A DNA stretch of 36,104 nucleotides from Gammaproteobacteria bacterium (GTDB taxonomy: Bacteria > Pseudomonadota > Gammaproteobacteria > PIVX01). This document shows positions 25,641-34,157 of the stretch, one piece after another. The stretch is taken from positions 1 through 36,104 of the forward strand of contig PIVX01000017.1 in the NCBI GenBank assembly GCA_003353785.1, written 5' to 3'. The notes below the pieces were generated by a model that was given only the letters and a program-made list of their open reading frames with translations, did no database searches and was not told where the DNA came from. Position 1 is the first letter of the stretch; each line of letters starts with the position of its first letter. Position numbers and translations under genes: made by a program.

Positions 25641-25769
25641 AACTCATCAACCATAATGATGTCAGGTTTCATTCTTACCGTTAGAATTAATTTCTTTACC
25701 AGTGCGTTAATAAAACTAGTCTTCCCAAAGGATGTTACTACCAGCCATAACTAGATTAAATCCTTTATT
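25619..25769 (-). pseudogene. VirB11/TrbB-type secretion ATPase remnant
   Basis: The minus strand shows GFNLVMAGSN, a one-base shift, then FGKTSFINALVKK, and after an apparent internal deletion LTVRMKPDIIMVDEL. These match, in order, the Walker A region (GSGKTTxxNAL) and the SLRMRPDRIIVGEL motif of VirB11/TrbB ATPases of type IV secretion and conjugation. After VDEL the sequence runs into the inverted-repeat arm. It is a heavily deleted fragment. Confidence 0.45.
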
Positions 25770-25789
25770 AACTAAATAATTTCTCCAAA

Positions 25790-26458
25790 TTAATGCCTTC
25801 TGCCGCTTAGTGCAGCAAATATCCTAAGCAAACTCACAAATAGATTATATAAAGATACATATAACCCTATAGTAGCTATCAAATAATTTCTTTCCCCACC
25901 ATTAATAATTTGGCTTGTTTGAAATAATATCATCCCAGATGAAATCAGAACAAAAGCTGCAGAAATAGCTAGATGCAATGCTGGAATATTAAATATCATT
26001 GCAGCAAAACTAGAGAGTATTGCTGTTATTATCCCAACAAACAACATACCGCCTAAATAACTATAATCTTTCTTAGATACTAAAACATGCCCTGATAATC
26101 CAAAAAAGATAACTCCTGTAGAAAACAATGACATTGTAATAATATCTCCACCATTTTCAAAATCTAATATTGCATTTAACAATGGCGCTAAAGTATATCC
26201 CATAAAACCAGTAAACAAGAATACTGCAACAATCCCTAAAGCATTATCTTTAAGTGCATGCACAAGATACATAAGCCCATAGACTCCAACCAACAAAACT
26301 ATCAAATTAGGGTGGCCAACATTCATTAGCATTGATACATAAGCTGTAATACCACTAAATATTAAGGTTATACCTAACAATAAATAGGTATTTTTTAAAA
26401 CCTTGTTTTTGGCCAAAACATCAGATGATGTTGCTGTTCGTATTTGATATCTATTCAT
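25790..26458 (-). CDS. yccA: YccA/Bax-inhibitor-1 family membrane protein
   Basis: The 222-aa protein has about seven membrane helices and matches gammaproteobacterial YccA from end to end: NKVLKNTYLLLGITLIFSGI, GLMYLV, GFMGYTLAPLLNAIL, YSYLGGMLFVGII, PALHLAISAAFVLISSGMIL, FQTSQIINGGERNYL and LYVSLYNLFVSLLRI. E. coli YccA (219 aa) is an inner-membrane substrate and modulator of the FtsH protease; related BI-1 proteins are calcium-leak channels. ATG 26458 is supported by AGGTGAGGT. It is the best taxonomic marker of the window. It is followed by no other gene on its strand and preceded by the Sel1-type gene. Confidence 0.92.
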   Translation of the reverse strand: MNRYQIRTATSSDVLAKNKVLKNTYLLLGITLIFSGITAYVSMLMNVGHPNLIVLLVGVYGLMYLVHALKDNALGIVAVFLFTGFMGYTLAPLLNAILDFENGGDIITMSLFSTGVIFFGLSGHVLVSKKDYSYLGGMLFVGIITAILSSFAAMIFNIPALHLAISAAFVLISSGMILFQTSQIINGGERNYLIATIGLYVSLYNLFVSLLRIFAALSGRRH

Positions 26459-26527
26459 GAAACCTCACCTATTTTAATTTTCCCTAAAAATTCCTTATGT
26501 AGTATGATTTTTAAAACTCAAATTTTT

Positions 26528-27067
26528 CTAATTATCCCTACGTATACGAGCTTTCATTTTATTCATACCCTTAAATTTTCCCTTATGCTTCTTCTTGTGC
26601 ATTTTCATATCTGCCGCCCAATTTTTTTGTGAATCTAACATATACAAAGAAAATTCAGCCTCTGGATGACCAAATTTTTTGGCACGCTCCAAAAATTCTT
26701 TCTTCTTTTCTTCTTTTACAGATTTTTGTATAGCTAATCTAAAATAAGCTTTCCCTGCAATTTTTTTATTTTCTTCACTATCATCATGAGTAGAAGCTTT
26801 TTTCCACCACTCACCTGCTTTTGCAGCATCATTAGTCACTGAATTCCCTACGTAAAGTAAATCCCCAAGCATTAATTGTGATTTTGCATCCCCTTTCTCT
26901 GCATTTTTAAGTAATGAACTAAATGAAAGCTTTCCTAATTGTATTTTCTTAAGAATTTTAACTCCATTTGTATGTTCTAATGGATTCATACGTTTGTATT
27001 GGGTTTGTAATCCAAAAGCACTCACACTAAAAAACACAAAATTAATTAATACTATCTTTCTCAACAT
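26528..27067 (-). CDS. Exported Sel1-repeat protein with basic tail
   Basis: The 179-aa protein begins MLRKIVLINFVFFSVSAFG, a signal peptide. Residues about 52-145 contain Sel1/TPR-like helical repeats: LLKNAEKGDAKSQLMLGDLL, YVGNSVTNDAAKAGEWWKKA, AGKAYFRLAIQKS, FLERAKKFGHPEAEFSLYML. The last 30 residues are extremely Lys/Arg-rich (MKMHKKKHKGKFKGMNKMKA, then RIRRDN), which could bind nucleic acid or anionic surfaces. Such proteins scaffold protein contacts in the periplasm or host. GGGAG precedes ATG 27067. It is on the YccA strand, about 70 bp upstream, and could share its transcript. Confidence 0.78.
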   Translation of the reverse strand: MLRKIVLINFVFFSVSAFGLQTQYKRMNPLEHTNGVKILKKIQLGKLSFSSLLKNAEKGDAKSQLMLGDLLYVGNSVTNDAAKAGEWWKKASTHDDSEENKKIAGKAYFRLAIQKSVKEEKKKEFLERAKKFGHPEAEFSLYMLDSQKNWAADMKMHKKKHKGKFKGMNKMKARIRRDN

Positions 27068-27224
27068 TTACTTTTCTCCCACATAAATTTTTATTTCTAC
27101 TAAATTCAACTTAAGTCTTATTTTTTCTTTGTAATTTACACAATCTCTTACCTATCTCAGACTTAGCTCTAATGGGTTAGCTCATTCATGCTATCTTATT
27201 TAATCATCAGATGTTTCCTGCAAA

Positions 27225-27392
27225 TTACATTTCATTTACCTTATTTACTTTCTTGGCTATTGAATCTTGACCATATTTAATATATTTAAAATTCTCTAGT
27301 TCCTTAATATAGTCATTTTTAACTATAAAAAAAAATAACCCACCCCAGTTTTTAACATCAAACACTTTTAATTCATCCTTTTTACTATTCAT
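27225..27392 (-). CDS. Small 55-aa protein
   Basis: ATG 27392 with AGGA upstream opens an uninterrupted frame: MNSKKDELKVFDVKNWGGLF, FFIVKNDYIKELENFKYIKY, GQDSIAKKVNKVNEM. Composition is protein-like (Lys/Glu/Asn with a small aromatic core), and no longer frame competes. It may be a small cytoplasmic gene or a remnant. T9 inside the frame makes it prone to slippage. Confidence 0.4.
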   Translation of the reverse strand: MNSKKDELKVFDVKNWGGLFFFIVKNDYIKELENFKYIKYGQDSIAKKVNKVNEM

Positions 27393-28272
27393 CGTTATCC
27401 TAGTTAAAGCTGGTTTGATATTATAAAATCAAATCAGCAATCCGTATAATCACAATAAAATATTATTCTATTATGTTCCTAATTAAGTTGGGCTTTGTGA
27501 ATAAATCTTTCATCCTTCTTAACCATGCCTCCCTCTAAAATTTAGTTTTTTAGAAAAATAAGTTTCCTTTGTTAGTTTGATACACAACCATATGTTGTAA
27601 TAAAACCACTTATTAGGCATGTTTGCCTATCTTACTTATTCTAGTTAAAAAATGAGTTTTAACCAAAAATTTTAGAACTATTTTATTCTTATTGTTTCTC
27701 CATTACAAATTAAATTTTTTTTATTTTAACAATTTGTTTTTAAAATAGTTTGCTCAGATACTTATTTATGCTTAGTCGTATAGGTTGTTCCCACAAATAT
27801 TTAATTGGAATAAAATGATTATTGCTGAAATGATATTTTTTCTGCAATTACAAATCAAATACTAAGATATTAACAATTTACACACTAATATTAAAAAACC
27901 CCCATTTTTAATAGCAACATCTAGTCTTTTTAGATTTGTATCTATTTATTAAGTTATTTTAATATTGCAGAGATAATATTGAATAAATCTATATAAAATT
28001 ATAATAAAAGTAAGGTTATATTTAATTAGGATGAAAATGGCAAATTATAACGGCTTCTTATTAAAAATATTACAATCAACAAAAGCTTGCCTATAGCGCA
28101 TGTACAAATTTCAAACTGTTGATTGATGTAACATTTTGATTAATAAAATATTAAAGCAAAATCCAGAAATAATATAGTTATTTATGTATACATAATAGAT
28201 ATTGACGCAATAATTGTCTACGCTTATTAGTAAGAGTTTTTATTTCTACTTTATAAATAAAGCGGTATCTAT
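27393..28272. other. Long AT-rich spacer without intact genes
   Basis: About 880 bp, almost purely A/T, with no supported gene. One scrap near 28030 has a ribosome-binding-like AGGA and reads MKMANYNGFLLKILQSTKAC before a stop; it may be the start of a lost gene. No tRNA, riboswitch or terminator was recognised. Confidence 0.4.
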
Positions 28273-28830
28273 ATGAATAAACTGTGCTTAACAAAAATTT
28301 TTACTAGTCTCTTATCATTCTTTTTATTAACGGCATTAAATGTCTCTGTTTTTGCAGAGATTTTACAAAATGTTGCTGAGAATGAAAAAGTTGTCAAGTT
28401 CATGCCTAAAGAAAAAAAAAATGCTCCTGAGAATGAAGAAGTTGTCGAATTCATCCCTGAAAAAAAAGAAATTGTTCCCGAGGATAGAGAAGTTGTCGAG
28501 TTCATCTCTGAAAAAATATGTGATTTAAGTAACCATGCGGCTGTGTCAGTTAAAAACACTACTAAAACACTCATAGTACACTTTGATATAACTGATACAC
28601 CAAAAGTAATTGATATAGTTATTGCCCCAAAGAGTACGAAACATTTCTGCCTACAGCATGGACATGTTATCAGTATCTTTACTGTTAACAAAGCAGGTAA
28701 GCGTGTAAGTGGCTTTGCTAATGTACGTCAGTTATTGCCTAGTGCAAAACATTTGAGTATTAAAGTTGTATACAATAATAGAACTAAAAAGGTTGAATAC
28801 GAATTAGCACTAGATACACATAATAGATAA
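28273..28830 (+). CDS. Exported protein with three 17-aa repeats
   Basis: The 185-aa product starts with the signal peptide MNKLCLTKIFTSLLSFFLLT to SVFA. Residues 34-84 are three tandem 17-residue repeats, VAENEKVVKFMPKEKKN, APENEEVVEFIPEKKEI and VPEDREVVEFISEKICD, probably extended and charged. A C-terminal beta-sandwich-like domain follows (AAVSVKNTTKTLIVHFDITD, VIDIVIAPKSTKHFCLQHGH), with two Cys that could pair. The repeat may act as a spacer or a ligand for a partner. The gene is alone in a large spacer. The family is unknown. Confidence 0.72.
   Translation: MNKLCLTKIFTSLLSFFLLTALNVSVFAEILQNVAENEKVVKFMPKEKKNAPENEEVVEFIPEKKEIVPEDREVVEFISEKICDLSNHAAVSVKNTTKTLIVHFDITDTPKVIDIVIAPKSTKHFCLQHGHVISIFTVNKAGKRVSGFANVRQLLPSAKHLSIKVVYNNRTKKVEYELALDTHNR
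28372..28524 (+). repeat. Three tandem 51-bp coding repeats
   Basis: Each unit encodes the x-P-E-N-E-x-V-V-E-F-I-x-E-K pattern. Copies 2 and 3 have diverged from copy 1, so copy number could vary between strains but the array is not freshly expanded. Confidence 0.75.
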
Positions 28831-29112
28831 CATTTGTTTCAAAATGTCATTTTAAATAAAGGTGTTTCTTTAATGAATCCCATTGATGATTTTCTTAAAA
28901 TATAAACTATTTAACACATATTTATCTATGGTTCATTTTTCCTTATAACTATTTTTTTGCTAAAATTAATTATCCCCAATGACAGACCTTTATAAATCTT
29001 GAAATTATTGAATAGTTGCATCTTAAATTATTATATGCATGAAATGTAAATGTTCAGCGCAAAAAAACTACATCTTGCTTTAATATGAATGGCTGTATAC
29101 AAAAATATTCTG

Positions 29113-29118
29113 TATAAT
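29113..29118 (+). promoter_or_regulatory. TATAAT box six bases before an ATG
   Basis: TATAAT, then ATACAA, then ATG 29125. The layout repeats that of the 94-aa gene (TATAAT, ATACCT, ATG at 12226-12240). It predicts a leaderless transcript for the small frame 29125-29244. The rest of 28831-29112 holds only a scrap (MNPIDDFLKI, near 28873). Confidence 0.4.
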
Positions 29119-29124
29119 ATACAA

Positions 29125-29244
29125 ATGGATTACCAATCAGAAACGGATGTGTCTAAAAGCAAGCTCATATTGAGATATGTCAACTTCACCTATACCATAA
29201 AAAAATTGATTATTAAAATTTCCAATTCTTCGTTTTTAGAATAG
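29125..29244 (+). CDS. Possible 39-aa leader ORF upstream of the SSS transporter
   Basis: The frame reads MDYQSETDVSKSKLILRYVN and FTYTIKKLIIKISNSSFLE, then TAG. It lies directly behind a TATAAT box and ends 20 bases before the transporter start. There is no ribosome binding site, so a leaderless start would be needed. It may be an upstream ORF controlling the transporter, a remnant, or chance. Confidence 0.3.
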   Translation: MDYQSETDVSKSKLILRYVNFTYTIKKLIIKISNSSFLE

Positions 29245-29264
29245 AAAGAGCACCATTTATTAAC

Positions 29265-30746
29265 ATGGATACAATTGTGAATATGTTACCAGAAATAATA
29301 GCTCTATTAGGATTACTCATATCAAGCACGATATTTTACATTTATGCTTACAAAGTAAATAGAAAAAATCTTGACATGGAAGGATTCACCCTATCTAACC
29401 GTAGCTTATCTGGCAATCAATTTGGTAATACTTTTGCAGCAAGTAGTATGTCACTAGCAACTGTCCTCGTGTTTTTTATTTCTACCCAAAAAGAATACGG
29501 TTTATTTTTATTAACTTGCCCAGTAGCTTTTGTGCTAGGACAATATATTTTTTTCTTTACAGTAAAGAAATGTAAAGTGGATTTTGGACAATGCCGCACT
29601 ATATCAGATTTAATTTTTTCCGTATTTCCTAGCAAAAAAGTTGCCAGAATAATAACCTGTATAACTGTAGTAAGTTATATTGGCTTAGCTTTCATAGAGT
29701 TATATGTAGGGACAGTTATTTTAACTTTTTTCCTGCCTAAAAGTGCTCTATGGCAAACATTATCATTTTTTGCTTTAGGCATAACAGTTCTATCATATAT
29801 TCGTTTAGGTGGTTATAAAGCCATTGTAAAAACTGACAAGTGGCAATTATTTTTAATGTTATTAGCTATAACAGCCATATTTATTTTTAGTATTCTTTTA
29901 CCTTATTCTAGTACACCAAAAACCAGTATCAATAGCTTTTACTTTTTCAATGTAAGTCCTTGGTGGGCTTTTATTTTTGTTGTGCAAATTGCTTTCACTA
30001 ACATTACCGGCCCATTTACTCAGCTAACAGGTTGGCAACGGATTGTAGCCAGCTCATCCTTAGACGAAGCCTGGAAAGGATTAAAAAAATCAACATGGAA
30101 AACTTTATTTATTTGGACAGTACCAATTTTATCTTTTATCCTGCTTAGAACAAAAGGGTATGACATAACTGAATTAGAAAAATTTCTATACTTTACCAGA
30201 AATACATCATACCTAACCTCTATAATACTATTTCCCATAGTGGTTGTAGGTTTTACTTCTGCACTATTCTCATCGGCAGACGTAGCAATAATAGCGATAA
30301 TTCACGCTCTGTCAGATAACAACACTTTTTCAAAAAAATTCAAAAATTTAAGTTATAATAAATTTAAGAATTATTTAACTATATTTACTGTAAGTATTCT
30401 TATTGTATTAAGCGTATTATATTGGATTAAATATATAGAGCTAACTAACTATTTAGTGCCTTTAGTTCATTCTAGCTTTGGCCAAATGAATATATTAGTA
30501 CCATTATCAGCTTATGCTATATATAGTTATAAAAATACGTCAATTGAATTCAATGCAAACTATTTATTCCTTAGTATATTAATGGGATGGGGATTTGTCC
30601 TAATGGGGGTATGGTTAAGTGCTAAATATCATTTCCCAGGATTACAGCAGGCAATCGTTGTTTTTTCTATTCTCCCTATCTTAATTGCTACAGTAGTTAG
30701 TATAAAATACAGACAAAAGAAATCATTTTTTAGCGCATTACCTTAA
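29265..30746 (+). CDS. SSS-family sodium:solute symporter
   Basis: The 493-aa protein has about 13 membrane helices. Family features are the early motif FTLSNRSLSGNQFGNTFAAS (counterpart of GRxLxxxxxxxTxxAS), SYIRLGGYKAIVKTDKWQLF (counterpart of GGLxAVxxTDxxQ) near residues 177-196, and TQLTGWQRIVASSSLDEAWK (QRxxAAKS region) near 251-270. It imports an organic solute with sodium, substrate unknown. LuxR- and racemase-type genes follow within 2 kb, so a link with amino-acid uptake and isomerisation is possible. ATG 29265 is used; ATG 29283 is an alternative. Context on the left is a decayed spacer. Confidence 0.85.
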   Translation: MDTIVNMLPEIIALLGLLISSTIFYIYAYKVNRKNLDMEGFTLSNRSLSGNQFGNTFAASSMSLATVLVFFISTQKEYGLFLLTCPVAFVLGQYIFFFTVKKCKVDFGQCRTISDLIFSVFPSKKVARIITCITVVSYIGLAFIELYVGTVILTFFLPKSALWQTLSFFALGITVLSYIRLGGYKAIVKTDKWQLFLMLLAITAIFIFSILLPYSSTPKTSINSFYFFNVSPWWAFIFVVQIAFTNITGPFTQLTGWQRIVASSSLDEAWKGLKKSTWKTLFIWTVPILSFILLRTKGYDITELEKFLYFTRNTSYLTSIILFPIVVVGFTSALFSSADVAIIAIIHALSDNNTFSKKFKNLSYNKFKNYLTIFTVSILIVLSVLYWIKYIELTNYLVPLVHSSFGQMNILVPLSAYAIYSYKNTSIEFNANYLFLSILMGWGFVLMGVWLSAKYHFPGLQQAIVVFSILPILIATVVSIKYRQKKSFFSALP

Positions 30747-30922
30747 TTTTGTTGTAAATAATATAGTACATGCATAAAATAGTTACTATAAATCACTTGC
30801 TTGTAGTTTATTTAAATTACTGCTTTGGTTATTCAGTTATTTTTACGGGTGTATCTCTAAGTCAAATTTACTAAGATATGCTTATGACTAACAAATAACA
30901 GTATTTTAGCAAGGAGCATATC

Positions 30923-31717
30923 ATGTCATTTGAGCAGGATTTTATTCACGGCTATGAGCAACATACTAAAGATTTTGATATATGGTGTAAAAAAGCATCT
31001 CCAGTATTAGGTAAAGTAACTCAGTGTGGTATTATAGAAGTGGATCATACCGGACATGCTTTTATTGCTATTAATCGTCCTGATTTCGGTGAAAGATTTA
31101 TAGATAAAAAAGGGTTTCTTTTTGATAAAAGATATATTTTCTCAAAAAATTTACCAGAAGGCTTCTTAAATTTATGCTCTAGCGAAGGGATTCAATTTCT
31201 ACACAGCAATGAAGAATCCATTTTTGGTCAAACTTTTGATTTATGGCATGGCTTCTCTTTCTGTGAAAAAATAGATGAACATACTTATAGATATTATACT
31301 TTCAGTTCAGATACCCCGGAAATTTATGATAAATTAACTAATAATATTCTTCTTGTAAGAAAATTTATCAAGCATTTTAAAGAAGCAAATAAAGATATAA
31401 CTGAATACTTCAAAGAGCGTAAATTTAATATTGCTAATGAAAAGGAAGATTTTTTTACCAACAATAATTCTTTCCAATATATATCAGAAAAAGATAGGCT
31501 TGTAGATACCTTACATGTATTAAACATATTAGATCGAGACAAAAATATTACTAACAGAGAATGGCAATGTTTGCAATTATATTACCAAGGTAAATCAGCT
31601 AATCAAACCGGAGAAATTCTCGGAATATCTAGAAGAACTGTAGAAACTTATTTTGTCAATCTTAAAAACAAACTAAATGTTGATTCTAAGTCTGAACTAA
31701 TAGACTCTATTACCTGA
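30923..31717 (+). CDS. LuxR-type transcriptional regulator with unusual sensor domain
   Basis: The 264-aa protein ends in a GerE/LuxR helix-turn-helix (about 200-262): ITNREWQCLQLYYQGKSANQ, TGEILGISRRTVETYFVNLK, NKLNVDSKSELI, with the conserved Glu, Gly and TVE residues. Residues 1-150 form an alpha/beta domain, perhaps PAS- or autoinducer-like (SPVLGKVTQCGIIEVDHTGH, FDLWHGFSFCEKIDEHTYRY). The residues that bind homoserine lactones (the W-Y-D-P-W set of TraR) are not evident. AAGGAG precedes ATG 30923. There is no LuxI-type gene in the window, so it is a solo. It is convergent with the racemase-like gene, 35 bp apart. Confidence 0.85.
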   Translation: MSFEQDFIHGYEQHTKDFDIWCKKASPVLGKVTQCGIIEVDHTGHAFIAINRPDFGERFIDKKGFLFDKRYIFSKNLPEGFLNLCSSEGIQFLHSNEESIFGQTFDLWHGFSFCEKIDEHTYRYYTFSSDTPEIYDKLTNNILLVRKFIKHFKEANKDITEYFKERKFNIANEKEDFFTNNNSFQYISEKDRLVDTLHVLNILDRDKNITNREWQCLQLYYQGKSANQTGEILGISRRTVETYFVNLKNKLNVDSKSELIDSIT

Positions 31718-31752
31718 ATAAATCGTGAATATCCTTTTTTATAAATTAGATG

Positions 31753-32466
31753 CTATGTAGTAGTATATGTTACCTGTGAATGAGATAATTTATTTTTTAC
31801 TATCATCTCAAGATAATTAATCGACGTAGTATTAGGATCGATTACCGGTATTCTTTTACCTGTTTTCTTTCTTAGAAAATCAGATACTGGTACTGCACAA
31901 TCAAAAAAAGCAGTACACCCAAAAACAATTGCTTCTGCGTTATCTTCCTTTACTAGTTTTAAACTTAATTCGCACATTTTTTCTATAATTTCCGGATTAT
32001 CTTTTTCATTGATCTGTTTAGTAGCAATATTTAAAGAACGGATCGAAGCTACATTTTCCATCATCCCATAAACTCTAAAATGCTCTATAAATATGCTTTC
32101 TTCTGATTCTGCAAGAGCTATTAAAGAAATTTTTCTTGCCAAAGACATAGCCATGGAAACATTAGGCCAAAAAGCTCCCAATACTGGGATATTAACAATT
32201 TCTCTAGCTACTTCTGTGCCTACAATATCAAACATAACATTCACATGCACACCATCGAACCCTAATTTTTCGGCTTTTTTTATTTCTTTAACAACATCAC
32301 TAGCACTTTCATAACAATTTAATCTATCTTTTATTCCTACTGCTCCTTTCTCTATATTTATTGTATGGATCTCTGTATCATCACAAACAGCTTTAGAAAA
32401 AATATTATGAAAAGTATTATTAAGCCTATCCGTAGCAATAGGAATTATTGCTAGTATTTTCATCAT
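31753..32466 (-). CDS. Asp/Glu/hydantoin racemase-superfamily protein
   Basis: The 237-aa protein has the two-domain fold of the family: MMKILAIIPIATDRLNNTF at the N-terminus, GFDGVHVNVMFDIVGTEVAR near 69-88, IPVLGAFWPN, then ISLIALAESEESIFIEHFRV and the second catalytic Cys in EAIVFGCTAFFDCAV (C184). The first catalytic Cys, expected in xxACFxDPG near 76-78, is replaced (NVMFD), so two-base racemisation is unlikely. A decarboxylase- or isomerase-like, or inactive, role is possible, as in arylmalonate decarboxylase, which also has only one Cys. AAGGG precedes the ATG pair 32466/32463. It is convergent with the LuxR gene. Confidence 0.8.
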   Translation of the reverse strand: MMKILAIIPIATDRLNNTFHNIFSKAVCDDTEIHTINIEKGAVGIKDRLNCYESASDVVKEIKKAEKLGFDGVHVNVMFDIVGTEVAREIVNIPVLGAFWPNVSMAMSLARKISLIALAESEESIFIEHFRVYGMMENVASIRSLNIATKQINEKDNPEIIEKMCELSLKLVKEDNAEAIVFGCTAFFDCAVPVSDFLRKKTGKRIPVIDPNTTSINYLEMIVKNKLSHSQVTYTTT

Positions 32467-33088
32467 ATAAACCCTTTATCAACTTGGCATAGAGATTAAT
32501 AGAATCACAGCATCAAATCAAGAAAATAATACAAAATTTAACATTTTTATCTGCTTTTGCAAATACTTCTAATTTTCTATTAGTTTCAAATTCTATTCTG
32601 ATTCTAGAAAAATTTCATTTTCATTTAATAAATGGAGACAGTATTTTGTGAGCCTGATTAAGAATGCCAAGTTAAAACTAACTTTTTTTTTACTCTTACC
32701 ACGTAAAAACTGTTTTACATAATTATGTGTTTGTTTCATCAATACTAATGATGGCAACAGTACTAGTATATTTGTTGCTTTATATTTAATTTCACAAATT
32801 ATCCACCCTCTTTGACGTCCTCACCCACTTTTCAGTGCATGATTCTTAAAATCAATTCAGGATGCGACACAATCGCTCATTTGCAGAAGTTCCTGATCCA
32901 AAACAATTGCTAAAAAAACACAGCTGCATATTTATGTGCATGATATTTAGCTAGCAAGATTCCTGCTAAAGACGAGACTAGTTATAAATCATTGAAAGAA
33001 AATATAGACAATAGAAAGCTCAAAAAGACGTTTTAAATTAGCTGATTATACTATAGTTAGTTCTTCATTCTTTGGCAAATAAAAATTA
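32467..33088. other. Decayed spacer with a 76-codon open fragment
   Basis: A minus-strand frame is open from 32820 to TAG 32593 (GRQRGWIICEIKYKATNILV, ... MKQTHNYVKQFLRGKSKKKV, SFNLAFLIRLTKYCLHLLNE). It could be a transposase remnant, but I see no catalytic motif. A plus-strand scrap near 32940-33038 reads KIPAKDETSYKSLKENIDN. No intact gene or RNA is supported. Confidence 0.35.
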
Positions 33089-34147
33089 TTATTTCGGTCT
33101 ATTGTTATCCATACCACGTTCTTGCTCAATGCTGACATTATCTGCGTTAATAGCTGCCTTGCCTGATAGGAATGGTTTATAGAAACTCTGCACTTTAGGG
33201 TAATCATTAAATGCATTTAAAGATAAATCACTTCCTGTTCTACAGTCTTTTACCATATTATTCAGCTCTGATACTCCTGAATGAATAGAGGCACAATCTT
33301 TATTAATTTCTGAGGCAAGTTTATCAAAATCCATGTCAACACTATTTAAACATTCAGAGACAGTGTTTTTAACTTTAGATAAATTTTGCGCTGTTTTTTC
33401 AAGAAAGTCTGTCCCATCTAACGCTTTCTTATTAGATAATATCTCTAGAAATCCTGTGAAATGTTTCTCATGTACTGGATTTCCATGTAGCTCTCTAATA
33501 AGAGCAGAATATGGAGCTAATTCATTATCCTCTTCTACTATATTACAAAAATTATTCACTAATTGAGCTTTATCAGACGAATCGACTGATATACTACGCA
33601 AAGATTCTATATACTTTACATCATCAGATGGAGATTTACGACCGCTCTTTACAAAAGTATTCAAATTAAAACCTATTGCTTTAGCTATTCCTGCCAATTT
33701 ATTTTTTACATCATCATCTGCTAAAACATGTTTAAAATCTGAAATCATATCATTACGAATAGGAGAAATGTTTTCCTCTACCTTGTTCAACAATGGGGTT
33801 AAATATTTTTCTGTCAGCATGTTTAGATGATTAATATGAGTTTGAATACTCTCTTTTAACTCTTCAATTTTTTTTAGCAATTTTTCTTGCATATCAGTAA
33901 GATTTCCTTTTGCAATACCAACCTCTGTCTTTCTTCTTTTGTCTATTTTATCTAGCATTTGAAATTTGCCTTTAACTATTCTAGCAATCTCACTAACAAG
34001 AGATTCTGTTTCTAGTTTTTTCTGAGTCAAAACCTTAGCAACTGATATGGCAATCTGTGATTCTAGTACTTTGCTAAGAAGAGTACTAATAGGCGACTTT
34101 GAAGCTTGTATTATTTGTTCTTTTTGACTTGGCTTTTCATTAGGCAT
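33089..34147 (-). CDS. Large helical coiled-coil protein, possible effector
   Basis: The 352-aa hydrophilic protein starts MPNEKPSQKEQIIQASKSPI, with a strong AAAGGAG ribosome binding site. There is no signal peptide or membrane segment. Predicted coiled coils lie at about 75-140 (EVGIAKGNLTDMQEKLLKKI, EELKESIQTHINHLNMLTEK) and 250-305 (TAQNLSKVKNTVSECLNSVD, LASEINKDCASIHSGVSELN). The C-terminus is polar and charged (SIEQERGMDNNRPK). It follows the 613-aa gene by 10 bp on the same strand, so both form an operon. Acidic helical proteins of this kind are common among type IV secretion effectors, but the family is not recognised and the idea is inference. Confidence 0.68.
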   Translation of the reverse strand: MPNEKPSQKEQIIQASKSPISTLLSKVLESQIAISVAKVLTQKKLETESLVSEIARIVKGKFQMLDKIDKRRKTEVGIAKGNLTDMQEKLLKKIEELKESIQTHINHLNMLTEKYLTPLLNKVEENISPIRNDMISDFKHVLADDDVKNKLAGIAKAIGFNLNTFVKSGRKSPSDDVKYIESLRSISVDSSDKAQLVNNFCNIVEEDNELAPYSALIRELHGNPVHEKHFTGFLEILSNKKALDGTDFLEKTAQNLSKVKNTVSECLNSVDMDFDKLASEINKDCASIHSGVSELNNMVKDCRTGSDLSLNAFNDYPKVQSFYKPFLSGKAAINADNVSIEQERGMDNNRPK

Positions 34148-34157
34148 CTCATCTCCT

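Noticed and set aside
27393..28272. Search for a tRNA, small RNA, riboswitch or CRISPR in the longest spacer
   Set aside because: No cloverleaf, repeat-spacer pattern or conserved aptamer could be recognised; CRISPR-like regular repeats are absent from the whole window.
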